64,000 nt of DNA from Fuerstiella sp. (GCA_022447225.1 JAKVAZ010000016.1:62001-126000), one strand, 5' to 3'. Shown: positions 35,604 to 45,094, counted from the first letter of the stretch. Notes: generated from the sequence alone by a model not told the origin. A program made the numbers and translations.

Positions 35604-36371
35604 ATGGGCTCTGACTGGCAGTTATCTCTGGAGCAGAATCGTGATCTTGAGGTCACTCATGGAAGTTCTGCGGCGACGGCGGAAACGCTCAGTCGTGGCG
35701 CCGATCTTCGCGTGTTTCTGGATGCCGAAAGCTACGAAGAGACGCTGTATTTCCAGCAAACGTATGTCGGCGAGAACGATGCATTTGCCGGAATGATGAC
35801 TCATCATCATTCCCATTCGCATCGCGGTACTCTGGTTGATCAGCCGTACTTTAGCTTTTTTAAGTATGACACGTCGGGGGCATTCTCACAGGTCAAGTGG
35901 ATGCTCGACAACGTGACATTCGACGAAAGCCAGCGGTATCAATACGGAGTTTATCGCTGGTTCACGTGCGATCGCTGGCGGGTCGTCTACGAGAATGACG
36001 CCGACGGTAACTGTGTAGCGGGTGACCTTGACGAACTCATGCATTGTGTCCGGCACGGTCAGACCGTCAAAGTTGGTGTGCGACAGCTGTATGGCATTCA
36101 GAACGACGATCCTGGCGGACCGGCACACATCTCATTTCTCAGCGTGATGCAGCCGCTGATTGAAAATGATCATGTTGGCGCCAACTGCGATTTTGTTCTG
36201 ACCGGCGCGCCGCAATGGCCGTTCACATGGCGGGACGATTTACGAGTCGGTATGCTCTGGCCTTGGACGTCCGGCAGGATCGTCTGTCACCTTGTCCGGC
36301 CCGGTCATTTACCATTCCGGCGGACTGAGGTGCACCGCGGAATGCAGTGGCTGGTGGCCGATGAAGGGTGA
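35604..36371 (+). CDS. Protein of unrecognised family, paralogue B
   Basis: A 255-aa soluble protein with AAGGA seven bases before the ATG. It is shorter than its paralogue at 33295; the main difference is loss of a ~40-residue insert in the middle (around DGRKATGQPG in the longer copy). The N-terminal half contains a His-rich stretch (MTHHHSHSHRG) absent from paralogue A, which may be a metal or ligand site. The C-terminal block ends FRRTEVHRGMQWLV. I know no function. The Gfo/Idh gene lies upstream and a 2-hydroxyacid dehydrogenase downstream on the same strand. Confidence 0.72.
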   Translation: MGSDWQLSLEQNRDLEVTHGSSAATAETLSRGADLRVFLDAESYEETLYFQQTYVGENDAFAGMMTHHHSHSHRGTLVDQPYFSFFKYDTSGAFSQVKWMLDNVTFDESQRYQYGVYRWFTCDRWRVVYENDADGNCVAGDLDELMHCVRHGQTVKVGVRQLYGIQNDDPGGPAHISFLSVMQPLIENDHVGANCDFVLTGAPQWPFTWRDDLRVGMLWPWTSGRIVCHLVRPGHLPFRRTEVHRGMQWLVADEG

Positions 36372-36629
36372 ATCCTCGATTTCGAAACGCCAACATGTCC
36401 GGTTCGGCGGATCGACAGTGCAGCGATGATCTGACTGATTAATCAGCTTTGTCTTTGCTTTTTGACATGGTTGGCCGCGTGCAGACTGGTCCTGACCGCG
36501 GACGGACCTCCGGAGACACATGCGATGTTTGACTGACGGAACGGCACAGATGCGGATGATTGACGAAACTCATCCGACAGCGTAATAACGGTTCGCAGAA
36601 AACTTATTGAATTCGATTGCGGAGTCCTC

Positions 36630-37631
36630 ATGTCTAAAGATGTTGTGCTGATTGCACCGGAACATATGCTCGGTATTGATGCCAGGTACGTTCATGTCCT
36701 GAAAGAAGCCGGATTTGAAGTCATTTATCCTGATGATCCAACCTTTACACGCGGTGAAAAATCGGAAGCAGAGACGATTGAGCAGCTCAGCAAATGCTCG
36801 GCTGTGATCGCAGGGGGTGCTCAATACACGAAAAACGTGATAGCCGCGCTTCCCGATCTTCGTGTCATCGCCCGGTCAGGCGTTGGGTACGATAAGGTAG
36901 ATGTTCCGGCTGCGACGGCCCATAACGTTGCCCTGACGATTACACCCAATGCCAATCATGAGTCGGTGGCTGAGCACGCACTGGCTCTGCTGTTTGGTGT
37001 TGCCAAGGGGGTATTGCCCAACGATGAACATGCCCGAGCCGGTCGCTGGCCGCAGTCCGAAACGCTGCCGATTCGCGGAACGGTGCTGGGAATCATTGGA
37101 CTTGGCCGAATCGGTCGCAGCCTTGCTTCGCGGGCTATCGCCATGGGAATGAAGGTGATTGCTGCTGAACTCTATCCCCACGCCGAATTTGTCGCACAGC
37201 ATGCCATCGAAATTGTCGAACTGGACGACCTGCTGGGACGGTCAGATTACGTCAGCGTCCACTGTCCGCTCAGTGAGGACACGCAGGGTCTGATCTGCGC
37301 AAAGACGATTGAAAAAATGAAGAAAGGTGCCGTTCTGATCAATACGGCACGGGGCGGCCTGCAGGTTGAAGCAGATCTGATCGATGCGTTGAAAAGCGGG
37401 CATCTCTACGGAGCCGGTCTGGATGTGTTTGAAGTGGAACCGGTCACTGCCGACAATCCTCTCTTCCAGCTTCCCAATGTTCTTGTGAGTCCGCATATCG
37501 GAAGCGGTGACAGCCTGTCACGTCTGATGATGGGTGTGGAAGCCGCTGAGTGTATCGTCAGTCTTCGCCAGGGGAACTGGCCGGAAGGTGCCGTGATCAA
37601 TTCGGAGATCCGTGATCAGTGGGCCTGGTAG
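36630..37631 (+). CDS. D-isomer-specific 2-hydroxyacid dehydrogenase
   Basis: A 333-aa NAD-dependent enzyme of the phosphoglycerate-dehydrogenase family. Visible are the substrate loop ARSGVGYDKVDV, Rossmann motif GIIGLGRIGRS, catalytic Arg in NTARGGLQVEADL, the Glu of VFEVEPV, and the catalytic His in SPHIGSGD. There is no ACT regulatory domain, so it is not the long serA type. It may reduce a 2-keto acid or oxidise a 2-hydroxy acid; glyoxylate, hydroxypyruvate or a sugar-derived acid are all possible. CGGAG six to seven bases upstream supports the ATG. Confidence 0.92.
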   Translation: MSKDVVLIAPEHMLGIDARYVHVLKEAGFEVIYPDDPTFTRGEKSEAETIEQLSKCSAVIAGGAQYTKNVIAALPDLRVIARSGVGYDKVDVPAATAHNVALTITPNANHESVAEHALALLFGVAKGVLPNDEHARAGRWPQSETLPIRGTVLGIIGLGRIGRSLASRAIAMGMKVIAAELYPHAEFVAQHAIEIVELDDLLGRSDYVSVHCPLSEDTQGLICAKTIEKMKKGAVLINTARGGLQVEADLIDALKSGHLYGAGLDVFEVEPVTADNPLFQLPNVLVSPHIGSGDSLSRLMMGVEAAECIVSLRQGNWPEGAVINSEIRDQWAW

Positions 37632-38069
37632 CGATGAAATACATCGGATATGAGAGTCTGATAGTGAGTTCAACGACTCCTGAACGTGGTCGCTACGTTT
37701 ATGTTTGCACGCTGCGTAAACATGTTGGGTGATCAGCGGATGAGTCTTTACCTGACAATCGGCGGAAAAGAACATGCTGATGAAACAGAATTCCACCTGC
37801 CTGTGGTCAGGTGCGCCTGAGCCTTTTCGAACGATTTGGCAATGACGTGCTGTTCTGTGATGCTGTGGCAGATGTTCAGTCGAGTGCTTGGCTCCGGAAT
37901 GTGGCTGAACGGCGACAGCCTGTCAGACTGCGTGCCGGTTATCTCCGGAACCGGAATGACACTTGAACCCCGGACCGTATTGTTCATGGTTTGCCTGTTG
38001 TCAGGCTGATTACCGGTAGTGGTTTTCCCTCATCACAAATGTCACAGTGTGGCCTTCACAGACTGACTT
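37632..38069. other. Intergenic region before the DMT transporter
   Basis: About 438 bases with no credible gene. A five-base-pair hairpin GCCTG-TTGT-CAGGC lies at 37993-38006. The region likely holds the transporter promoter. Confidence 0.35.
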
Positions 38070-39032
38070 TTGAACAGTCTCGTCGTGGCTGCACCTGTTT
38101 TGTTCTGGCACCGTTTGATTCGTGAGTCTGCCAGGACGCCTCATGAGAGGACTGAGCCGATTCATCTTTTGCTGCCTTTCTGTTCCGGTGTGCTGGTCAT
38201 CTTTGGCCTGCAGTGTCTCAAGCGTGTTCAGGAACGCGGTGTATCAACGTGGACATCGATGATCTGTGTCTGCTGGGGGGCGGCATGCGTGTTTCCGGTG
38301 TTGACATTAATGGGGGGGACTATGCCGCCGGCCGTTATGCTCTGGCAACCGGCTGTCGTTGGTGGACTGTTTGTTACCGGCCAGTTGTTTACGGTTCTTG
38401 CCGTGACGCACGGAGACATTTCAGTTGCGGCACCTGTGCTGGGAGTCAAGGTTCTTCTCGTCCCGGCAGCTTCACGTTTATTTGTCGATGAGGAGTTATC
38501 GATGCGAGTCTGGATCGCGGCTGCCATTACCGTTGTCGGAATTGCGTTTGTACAAACTCGTGACGCATCAGTGCATCATTCACGGATTGTGGCGTCTGTT
38601 GGCTTCGCGCTGTTAGCCGCCTGTTCCATGACGCTCTTTGATTTGCTGATTCAGCGGTGGGCTCCCGACTGGGGAGCGGGGTACTTTCTGCCAATTGCGA
38701 TTGCCTGTGCGGCGATCTTCTCACTGGCATTCCTTCCGTTGGCCGATCGTCCGGCAGATCTGCGGCAGATGAGAGTGATACAACCGCTGGCAGTCGGTGT
38801 TTTTCTGCTGGCGGTTCAGGCAATCGGCATGACTCTCACGCTTGGGCTGTTCGGAGACGCAACGCGAGTCAATATCGTATATTCGTTGCGTGGTCTTTGG
38901 GGAGTTCTGTTGACCTGGATTCTCGCTCACCGGTTCAACGCATCCGAACTGGGACCCAGTCACCGGACAATGGTAATGCGCCTGACCGGAGCCCTGCTGA
39001 TCGGTGTTTCCGTATTGATATCAGTGACATGA
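38070..39032 (+). CDS. EamA/DMT-superfamily transporter-like membrane protein
   Basis: A ~320-aa multi-span membrane protein. Hydrophobic spans include FCSGVLVIFGLQCL, VFPVLTLMGG, AVVGGLFVTGQLFTVLAV, and AAITVVGIAFVQTR at the repeat boundary, then a second half with LLAACSMTLFDLLI and TGALLIGVSVLIS at the end. Two five-to-six-helix halves match the drug/metabolite exporter layout. The start is uncertain: a stop is in frame at 38064, the nearest start is TTG 38070, and GTG 38085 is an alternative; neither has a clear ribosome site. Convergent with the CinA-like gene. Substrate unknown. Confidence 0.68.
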   Translation: MNSLVVAAPVLFWHRLIRESARTPHERTEPIHLLLPFCSGVLVIFGLQCLKRVQERGVSTWTSMICVCWGAACVFPVLTLMGGTMPPAVMLWQPAVVGGLFVTGQLFTVLAVTHGDISVAAPVLGVKVLLVPAASRLFVDEELSMRVWIAAAITVVGIAFVQTRDASVHHSRIVASVGFALLAACSMTLFDLLIQRWAPDWGAGYFLPIAIACAAIFSLAFLPLADRPADLRQMRVIQPLAVGVFLLAVQAIGMTLTLGLFGDATRVNIVYSLRGLWGVLLTWILAHRFNASELGPSHRTMVMRLTGALLIGVSVLISVT

Positions 39033-39265
39033 ACCTCTACTGATGAGCTCATCCTTGCCAGGGACTGTTTTGAACTATCGCTGTCATGCTAAGGCAGCCG
39101 GCAGGGTATAAGTGATGCAACCTTAACGTTCCTGTTTACCACTCCGGTACGGACGGGGTATCAGATCGGTATTGCTGTTTATTTCATATTCGTTATGAAA
39201 TCACCTGGTGTCGTCGAGATACATCCAAGTGATGTCAGGTGTACAGGGGTGGACACCGGGACCCG

Positions 39266-40633
39266 TTATGGGTTCCTTCCATTGAGCTGTTGGCGCAGTT
39301 GATTCAGAAGTTGAGTCACGAGTCTGGAGTGCCGTTTGTCACCGGCCCGCAGTCGAACACGCTGACTTTTTAGCTGCGCATCGGGAGTCCGGACGGCGAC
39401 ATGAACAAAAATCGCACCGGTCGCTTCCCTTTGAATCTTTCCGATTGCACAGCTCCAGTGGCTGTGGGTGAATCGGGCTGCGGCCGAGGCCAGTTGCTCA
39501 GCAGCCTCGGCGTCTGAGGTTTGTTCCACCGGCTGATCGCGGGACTCATCCAGCAGAACTCTCAGTTTGTCTTCAGTGGGTGCAACAAAGGCCCCCAACA
39601 ATACGTTCTCAGCGTTTGAAGCTGAACTCACCTGAGAGATCAGTCCTCCGCCGGTGCCGACTTCCGCGATAGTGAGTGTCTGGCGGCGTGACTCGAGCAG
39701 CTTCACAACGTGGTCTTCCAGGGACGAGCCGTCTGTTGCATAGATGTAATCACCCAGATGACGGATAATCTTCTGCTTTAACTGTCGGAGCTGATCACGG
39801 TGTCGGGGTGTGTCTTCCGGAAGTGAAAATGTAAAGTCGACCCGGCCGTTTCTGAACTGCGAAGAAGGAACCGTATTCGGCGGAAGCGGCACCTGGTCGT
39901 TCAAAGTTTGCTGGATGGTGGACTGCCCGATACCGACGAATCGCAGTGTCAGCGAACAGCCGGCCGGTCGTAAATCGAATCGCTGACCGAGGTACTTCAG
40001 AAGTTCGTTACGTACCATTGGCTGCAGTTCACGCGGCGGGCCGGGGAGTGCCACAATCAGTGAGTCTGCGGACTCAAATACAAGCCCGACTGCGGTTCCT
40101 TTTGCGTTGTTGAGATACGTGCCGGAAGTTGGTACCAGCGTCTGACGTCTCAGCCCGGACCGAAGTTGATCTCGCGGTATCTTGTATCTCTTTTCCAGTT
40201 CGTGCAGTACTTTCGGATGTTCATGAAGTGTGATTCCGGTGAATGAGGCAAGGATTTGTCGGGTGATGTCACTGTCAGTCGGGCCCAGCCCACCTGTGAC
40301 AAATACCAGGTTCGTTTTGCCGGTTGCAAATTCCAGCGCCTCTTTGATGTCTCCTGGCTGATCATCAACACTCATCGAACCGATACATCGCAGTCCCAGC
40401 GGATGCATGGTGCGGGTGAGAAAGTGAGTGTGTCCGTCTGCATAATCACCCTTCAGTAATTCACTTCCGGTGACCACGATCATGTAGCTGGTGGTTGGAG
40501 GATCCGCAGACGATGAGGCCGCGTTGCCTGCCGGTGAACAAAGCAGGACCACCGGCAGCAACCGGTACCACAAGCCTGACGGCAACTGTCTGACACTGAA
40601 TCGACAATTAATATTTCTGCAGATTTGTATCAT
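39266..40633 (-). CDS. CinA-like protein with signal peptide and degenerate deamidase motif
   Basis: A 455-aa protein with the two CinA domains. The MoCF-like domain (residues ~50-220) has VTGSELLKGDYADGHTHFLTR, FVTGGLGPTDSDITRQ and VALPGPPRELQPM, the ADP-ribose pyrophosphatase-type signatures. In the C-terminal domain the expected AESCTGG is AEVGTGG (residues 323-329), so the catalytic Ser of NMN deamidase is replaced by Val. The N-terminus, supported by a GAGG site about five bases before the ATG, carries a hydrophobic segment and Ala-rich cleavage-like site (LLPVVLLCSPAGNAASS), unlike cytoplasmic CinA. I infer an exported, altered-function protein. Confidence 0.85.
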   Translation of the reverse strand: MIQICRNINCRFSVRQLPSGLWYRLLPVVLLCSPAGNAASSSADPPTTSYMIVVTGSELLKGDYADGHTHFLTRTMHPLGLRCIGSMSVDDQPGDIKEALEFATGKTNLVFVTGGLGPTDSDITRQILASFTGITLHEHPKVLHELEKRYKIPRDQLRSGLRRQTLVPTSGTYLNNAKGTAVGLVFESADSLIVALPGPPRELQPMVRNELLKYLGQRFDLRPAGCSLTLRFVGIGQSTIQQTLNDQVPLPPNTVPSSQFRNGRVDFTFSLPEDTPRHRDQLRQLKQKIIRHLGDYIYATDGSSLEDHVVKLLESRRQTLTIAEVGTGGGLISQVSSASNAENVLLGAFVAPTEDKLRVLLDESRDQPVEQTSDAEAAEQLASAAARFTHSHWSCAIGKIQREATGAIFVHVAVRTPDAQLKSQRVRLRAGDKRHSRLVTQLLNQLRQQLNGRNP

Positions 40634-40854
40634 CTGAGCCTCGCCACTGTTCCAGATCTGAACGCAGTCAGCTTGGCAGTATCAGCGGCCGGTGAGCGAC
40701 CGTCAAGTACTCGTATCCTGTAATGCAGTTACCCAGTTACGGTCCATGGTTGACACCGACACTCGCGACGAAGAGGATGGATTCGATTCAATTTCCTGAG
40801 GGAATCGTTGTTGAATCGGAGAAACAGAACTTCAAGTCATCAGGGTTTATCAAC

Positions 40855-41307
40855 ATGGGTGTCACACGACGGGAACTGATTCAGGGTGCTGCGTTGATTG
40901 GCGCCGTCGGCATTGGTGGCGAGAATCAGCCGGTAGCTGCGGTGGTAAACGAACAGGTCTGCTCCAGCCAAATTCTGTTGCAAATCTATTTTAAGGTTGA
41001 TCCGAAACGTTCAGCAGAATTTGAAGAAATGTTTGCTGAGTCGTACGTGCCGGCCCTGAGAAAACAGCAGGGATATCTGAGGTCCGGCCTGTTGCGTCTA
41101 TTCGCCCCGGACGTTGCCGAGGAGATTCAGGCGGAGCCAACCCAATTCAACTATCAGATGGAATTGGTCTTTGATACCGAAGAAAATCGACGGAAGTGGG
41201 TCGCCAGCAAAGAGCATGTGAAGGCATGGCCTCACGCATCCGGGATGGCCCAAGAATTTGCCTGGCGCGGATTCGATGTCGTGGGAGTCGACCGGAGTTC
41301 AGAATGA
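40855..41307 (+). CDS. Tat-exported dimeric alpha/beta-barrel (ABM-like) protein
   Basis: A 150-aa protein. I start it at ATG 40855, since MGVTRRELIQGAALIG is a twin-arginine leader; upstream in-frame codons to 40723 would displace it. The mature domain has the ferredoxin-like pattern LLQIYFKVDPKRSAEFEEMFAE, then QQGYLRSGLLRLF, and ends KEHVKAWPHA, which resembles ABM/EthD-type dimeric barrels. Folded export through Tat suggests a cofactor or pre-assembled dimer. It sits 84 bases upstream of the Tat glycosidase-like gene and probably belongs to the same unit. Confidence 0.75.
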   Translation: MGVTRRELIQGAALIGAVGIGGENQPVAAVVNEQVCSSQILLQIYFKVDPKRSAEFEEMFAESYVPALRKQQGYLRSGLLRLFAPDVAEEIQAEPTQFNYQMELVFDTEENRRKWVASKEHVKAWPHASGMAQEFAWRGFDVVGVDRSSE

Positions 41308-41391
41308 AGCACCGTGGCGCAATCGTATGTCCACTTGGTTTGCCGGATCCCGCGTCCCTGGCCCACTGACAACTTCACAGGTTGAGAAAAC

Positions 41392-42966
41392 ATGAATCTG
41401 ACTCGACGTGGACTTCTGCAGCAGGCCGCTCTTGCGAGTACGGCTGTCGGTGTGAATCCGATCGCAGCAGCTGATGATCAGAACAGACGACCGGCGCGCA
41501 GGCCAAGGACGATCTATTTCAACGACGCGCGACATTACTACCTGTACGTTTTTGATCCCCCGATGAGTCTGGCGGATGCGTGGCGTCCGATTGACGAAGT
41601 TGCGGGGACTGCTATCGACACGTTCGTGTACGGAGTCGAACGTGGTGACGGGCTGTTTTACCCGTCGAAAGTGGGTATGCGGTTTGGTGAGGACAAACGG
41701 CCGTTCGATTTTGCTGCTTACTGGCGTGCCTGGCACAATATGCAGAGTCTGATGGATCAGGGACTCGACCCTTTGAAAGTGCTGATTGATCGTGCACATC
41801 AAAAGGATATGGAATTCATCGCCAGCCTGCGTATGAGCAGCTATGGCGGGATCAAGCCTGAGTTCAAGGTGCCTGAGGGCGGCCGCGGGATGGCCCATCA
41901 GGAAGTTCGGGACCACCAGCTGGCTGTAATCAGAGAACTGGCGACAGACTACGATGTTGAGGGACTTGAGCTGGATTTTGCAGCGGCGCCAGGCGGTATG
42001 CCTCCGATCCTCAGGAACGAAGATGCTTCCGAATTCACTCCCGTCATGACCCGCTACGTTGCTCAGATTGCTGAGATGGTTCGCAGTCGCACTGACCGCA
42101 GTCTGCAGCTGGGTGCTCGAGTTTATCCGACGGAAAAAATGAACCTTGCTCAGGGCCTTGATGTTCGTTCGTGGCTCCGGCAGGGGCTGGTCGATTACAT
42201 AGTTCCGATGTTCTATCTCGACTTTACACTTGATCCGGATATGCCGTTCGACTGGCTGGTTGAGGCTGCACATCAAAAAGATATTTCCGTGTACGGTATG
42301 CTTGCTCCTTACGTTGCCAATGAACAAACAGGGTCAGCTGTCCCTGTCCATGCGGGCCCGGAGCATCTGCGGGCAGCCGCTGCAAACTTCCGGAACCGTG
42401 ATGTCGATGGACTTTACACCTGGTTCATGAAGTGGCCACTGGGAGACGCCGAGCGAAGATCGCTCACGGAACTGGGAGATGCAGATCTGATCACCGAAGC
42501 CAACAAACATTACATCCTGCATCGTCGGTCCGCACAGGCCGCCGAATTGGGGTACGACGCTCATTTACCTCTCAAAATCGAATCCGCTGATCCGGGCAAA
42601 CGCTACACAATCCCGTTTTCGATTGCGGACGACGTCGAACAGTCTGCGGGCCGCATTCGGGGTATCCAGCTCCGCATCAGCATCAAGAATCTGGTGACCG
42701 ATGATCGACTGAGTATTCGATTGAACGGAAAATCTCTGGCGACGGAAACATGTCGACGCGACTTCAATAATTCTGTTTCGCCCTACGAAGGTCAGCTGCT
42801 TGCCTTTGAACTTAACAGTGTGCTGCCACGTGCCGGGGCAAACGTTCTGGACCTCTCACTGGACTCGCGTCCCGATGGGCTTGAAGGCGGTGTGACGATT
42901 CAAAGCGTTGAATTGCTTATTGAATACGGTCCATATCCTTCCGCGTTGAATCGGACATCCGGGTAA
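41392..42966 (+). CDS. Tat-exported glycosidase-like TIM-barrel protein, paralogue 1
   Basis: A 524-aa protein with Tat leader MNLTRRGLLQQAALAS. The body looks like a TIM barrel: TIYFNDARHYYLYVFDPP, IDTFVYGVERGDGLFY, EGLELDFAAAP (E193, D195), LGARVYPTEKMN, and VDYIVPMFYLDF. The ELDF strand is where glycoside-hydrolase-like families carry an acidic catalytic pair. The last ~130 residues form a beta-sandwich (LRISIKNLVTDDRLSIRLNGKSL). I do not recognise an assigned GH family. Two paralogues lie at 54710 and 57673. It is followed after seven bases by the desaturase-like gene, so the two are probably cotranscribed. Confidence 0.8.
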   Translation: MNLTRRGLLQQAALASTAVGVNPIAAADDQNRRPARRPRTIYFNDARHYYLYVFDPPMSLADAWRPIDEVAGTAIDTFVYGVERGDGLFYPSKVGMRFGEDKRPFDFAAYWRAWHNMQSLMDQGLDPLKVLIDRAHQKDMEFIASLRMSSYGGIKPEFKVPEGGRGMAHQEVRDHQLAVIRELATDYDVEGLELDFAAAPGGMPPILRNEDASEFTPVMTRYVAQIAEMVRSRTDRSLQLGARVYPTEKMNLAQGLDVRSWLRQGLVDYIVPMFYLDFTLDPDMPFDWLVEAAHQKDISVYGMLAPYVANEQTGSAVPVHAGPEHLRAAAANFRNRDVDGLYTWFMKWPLGDAERRSLTELGDADLITEANKHYILHRRSAQAAELGYDAHLPLKIESADPGKRYTIPFSIADDVEQSAGRIRGIQLRISIKNLVTDDRLSIRLNGKSLATETCRRDFNNSVSPYEGQLLAFELNSVLPRAGANVLDLSLDSRPDGLEGGVTIQSVELLIEYGPYPSALNRTSG

Positions 42967-42973
42967 TTCAACT

Positions 42974-44023
42974 ATGGCAACCACTCAACAGGAAGTCGAA
43001 CACTCCGCAGCGACCGAGATTGATGACGGCTCACTGAGTCGGGACGCCCGAGGTGAGTGGAGGCCGCGCATTCTGGGTAAGGCTCTGCCTTTTAGATGGC
43101 CTGTTCAGCCCAGGGAACTGTTCAGGTTCTTCCTTGGTTTTCCCGGGTTTCTCTGGCCGTTTGGAGCTGCGGCGCACTACGGACTGGCGGCGGTGACGTG
43201 GCGGTTTCTGCAGCCGGGATCAGCACAGCTCAGTAATTTCAGTCATTTGAGTGTCGGATGGATCCTGCCGATGTATCTGCGCAACCTGGTGATGCTGTTG
43301 CTGGTGGCCGGTACGCTGCACATCATCCTGTACTGGCGCCGCCTGCAGGGCACCCGTTTTAAGTACAATTCGCGGTGGCCTGGAACACACAGCAAAATAT
43401 TTCTGTTTAACAACCAGGTCCGGGACAATATGTTCTGGAGTCTGGCCAGCGGTGCCACCATCTGGACGGTGTACGAAGTTCTCATGCTGTGGGCATACGG
43501 CAACGGCTGGCTTTCATTCATCACGCTGTCCGGCAACCCTGTATGGTTCGTGGTGCTGGCCACCATCTTGCCGTTCTGGCAGGACGTGCACTTTTACGTG
43601 ATCCATCGAATCTCACACTGGAAACCACTCTACGACGCGGCACACTACCTGCACCATCGCAACACCAATGTCGGTCCGTGGTCGGGGTTGTCCATGCACC
43701 CGATCGAACACCTCCTCTATTTTAGTCGCTGGGCCATTCTATTCATCGTACCGTCACACCCGATCCACATGTTCTATCTCATGCAGCGTCCGGCACTGAA
43801 TCCGGCGCTGGGACACACGGGATTTGACCGGATCCTGCTGAAGAAAGATGCAGAAAGCGGGATGTCGGTGGACTCATATTTTCATTATCTGCATCACCGC
43901 TATTTTGAATGCAATTACGGTACCATCACGGTACCACTGGATCGCTGGATGGGGTCGCTTCACGACGGCACTCCGGAATCGCTCGAACGGATGCGAAGGA
44001 AGCGGCGAATTCCGGCAGAGTAG
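42974..44023 (+). CDS. Sterol desaturase / fatty-acid hydroxylase superfamily protein
   Basis: A 349-aa membrane protein with four to five hydrophobic spans (FLGFPGFLWPFGAAAHYGL, LVMLLLVAGTLHIILYW, and VVLATILPFWQ among them). The superfamily's diiron histidine clusters are clear: HFYVIHRISHW, HYLHHRNTN and HYLHHRYFECNYGT. It begins seven bases after the Tat glycosidase-like stop and lacks an obvious ribosome site, consistent with translation coupling. The combination of a lipid-type hydroxylase with an exported glycosidase-like enzyme is unusual; a glycolipid, hopanoid or carotenoid-like substrate is conceivable, but not shown. Confidence 0.85.
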   Translation: MATTQQEVEHSAATEIDDGSLSRDARGEWRPRILGKALPFRWPVQPRELFRFFLGFPGFLWPFGAAAHYGLAAVTWRFLQPGSAQLSNFSHLSVGWILPMYLRNLVMLLLVAGTLHIILYWRRLQGTRFKYNSRWPGTHSKIFLFNNQVRDNMFWSLASGATIWTVYEVLMLWAYGNGWLSFITLSGNPVWFVVLATILPFWQDVHFYVIHRISHWKPLYDAAHYLHHRNTNVGPWSGLSMHPIEHLLYFSRWAILFIVPSHPIHMFYLMQRPALNPALGHTGFDRILLKKDAESGMSVDSYFHYLHHRYFECNYGTITVPLDRWMGSLHDGTPESLERMRRKRRIPAE

Positions 44024-44206
44024 GTTGCGGTATGTTCTGTTTCGCGATGGAGTTTGAGAAGCGGCAGTCGTTGCAGGACTGCTTATTACTTATTGATCAG
44101 GGCCAATCAAAATTTTCCGTCAACGCATTTCCGTCCCCATCGGACGGAGATGATCTGTCCAGCCGATCAATCCTGTTGCTCTTTCGAAACAAAAGGATCA
44201 GCTTTC

Positions 44207-45094
44207 ATGCAAGTCACCAGGACGTTTTTTGTGATCCTGAGCACTCTGTCAGTCGTGTTACCGGCTTCCGGCGAAGACACGAACAACGCTGAATTGCTGT
44301 CTGGACGGATCGCTCATTCAGATCCGTCAATGTACAGCACCGCTTCCAGCGTTCACGGTGGCGCCGGTAAACTGCATTACCAGGGCCTGTTGTCCCGACC
44401 GGCGATGAACACGAATTTCATTTTCCTTGATTGCGGTGTGATTCCTCCGAAGGGCGGAATCGGACATCACTTTCATCACAAGATGGAAGAAATGTATGTG
44501 ATCCTCGACAACGAGGCGGAGTTCACCATCAACGGTCGTACATCACTGCTGCAGGGGCCTGCGGGAGTTCCGTGCAAGATGGGGCAGTCTCATGCGATCT
44601 ACAATCCGACTGACAAGCCGGCCGGATGGTTGAACTTTGCCGTTTCATCCGTCAAACGCAATTATGATAACTTTGATTTAAACGATGACCGAGTGGGGGC
44701 CTCCCTGGACGAACCCCCGGTGTTTGTCGCGGCGACATTCGACCGCAGTCTCCTGCAGCCGGTTGATCGGTACCATGGAGGTACAGGGACTGTTCACTAC
44801 CGTCGGGCACTTGCTCCTGCAGTGTTCTCAACTCCCTGGGCGTTTGTCGATCACCTGATCATTCCACCCGAGTCCGGAGTTGGGACTCGTCAGCACGCAA
44901 ACATCGAAGAGATCTATTACATCGTGCGCGGAGCCGGGAGCATAACGATTGATGGCCGGTCAGCAGCTATCCGCAAAGGTGATGCCTTCTACACCCTGCT
45001 CAATGAATCGTACAGCATTACGAATAACAGCACAGGAGATCTGGAGCTGCTGATCGTTGGTGTGGCGATGGACAAGGATCAGCTGCAGCCATAA
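44207..45094 (+). CDS. Exported double-cupin protein
   Basis: A 295-aa protein with signal peptide MQVTRTFFVILSTLSVVLP, cleaved near SGEDT. I start at ATG 44207 because AAAAGGA lies nine bases upstream; a longer frame from 44054 places the leader 51 residues in. Two cupin barrels are visible: GIGHHFHHKMEEMYVILDNEAEF with a complete His-His-Glu set, and VGTRQHANIEEIYYIVRGAGSI with His-Glu pairs. Such bicupins bind one metal per barrel and act as dioxygenases, isomerases or sugar binders. It is in the same direction as the upstream desaturase and downstream oxidoreductase genes. Confidence 0.82.
   Translation: MQVTRTFFVILSTLSVVLPASGEDTNNAELLSGRIAHSDPSMYSTASSVHGGAGKLHYQGLLSRPAMNTNFIFLDCGVIPPKGGIGHHFHHKMEEMYVILDNEAEFTINGRTSLLQGPAGVPCKMGQSHAIYNPTDKPAGWLNFAVSSVKRNYDNFDLNDDRVGASLDEPPVFVAATFDRSLLQPVDRYHGGTGTVHYRRALAPAVFSTPWAFVDHLIIPPESGVGTRQHANIEEIYYIVRGAGSITIDGRSAAIRKGDAFYTLLNESYSITNNSTGDLELLIVGVAMDKDQLQP

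Noticed and set aside
41299-42327. 342-codon minus-strand frame opposite the Tat glycosidase-like gene
   Set aside because: Its translation is unlike a real domain, while the plus frame has a Tat leader and two paralogues.
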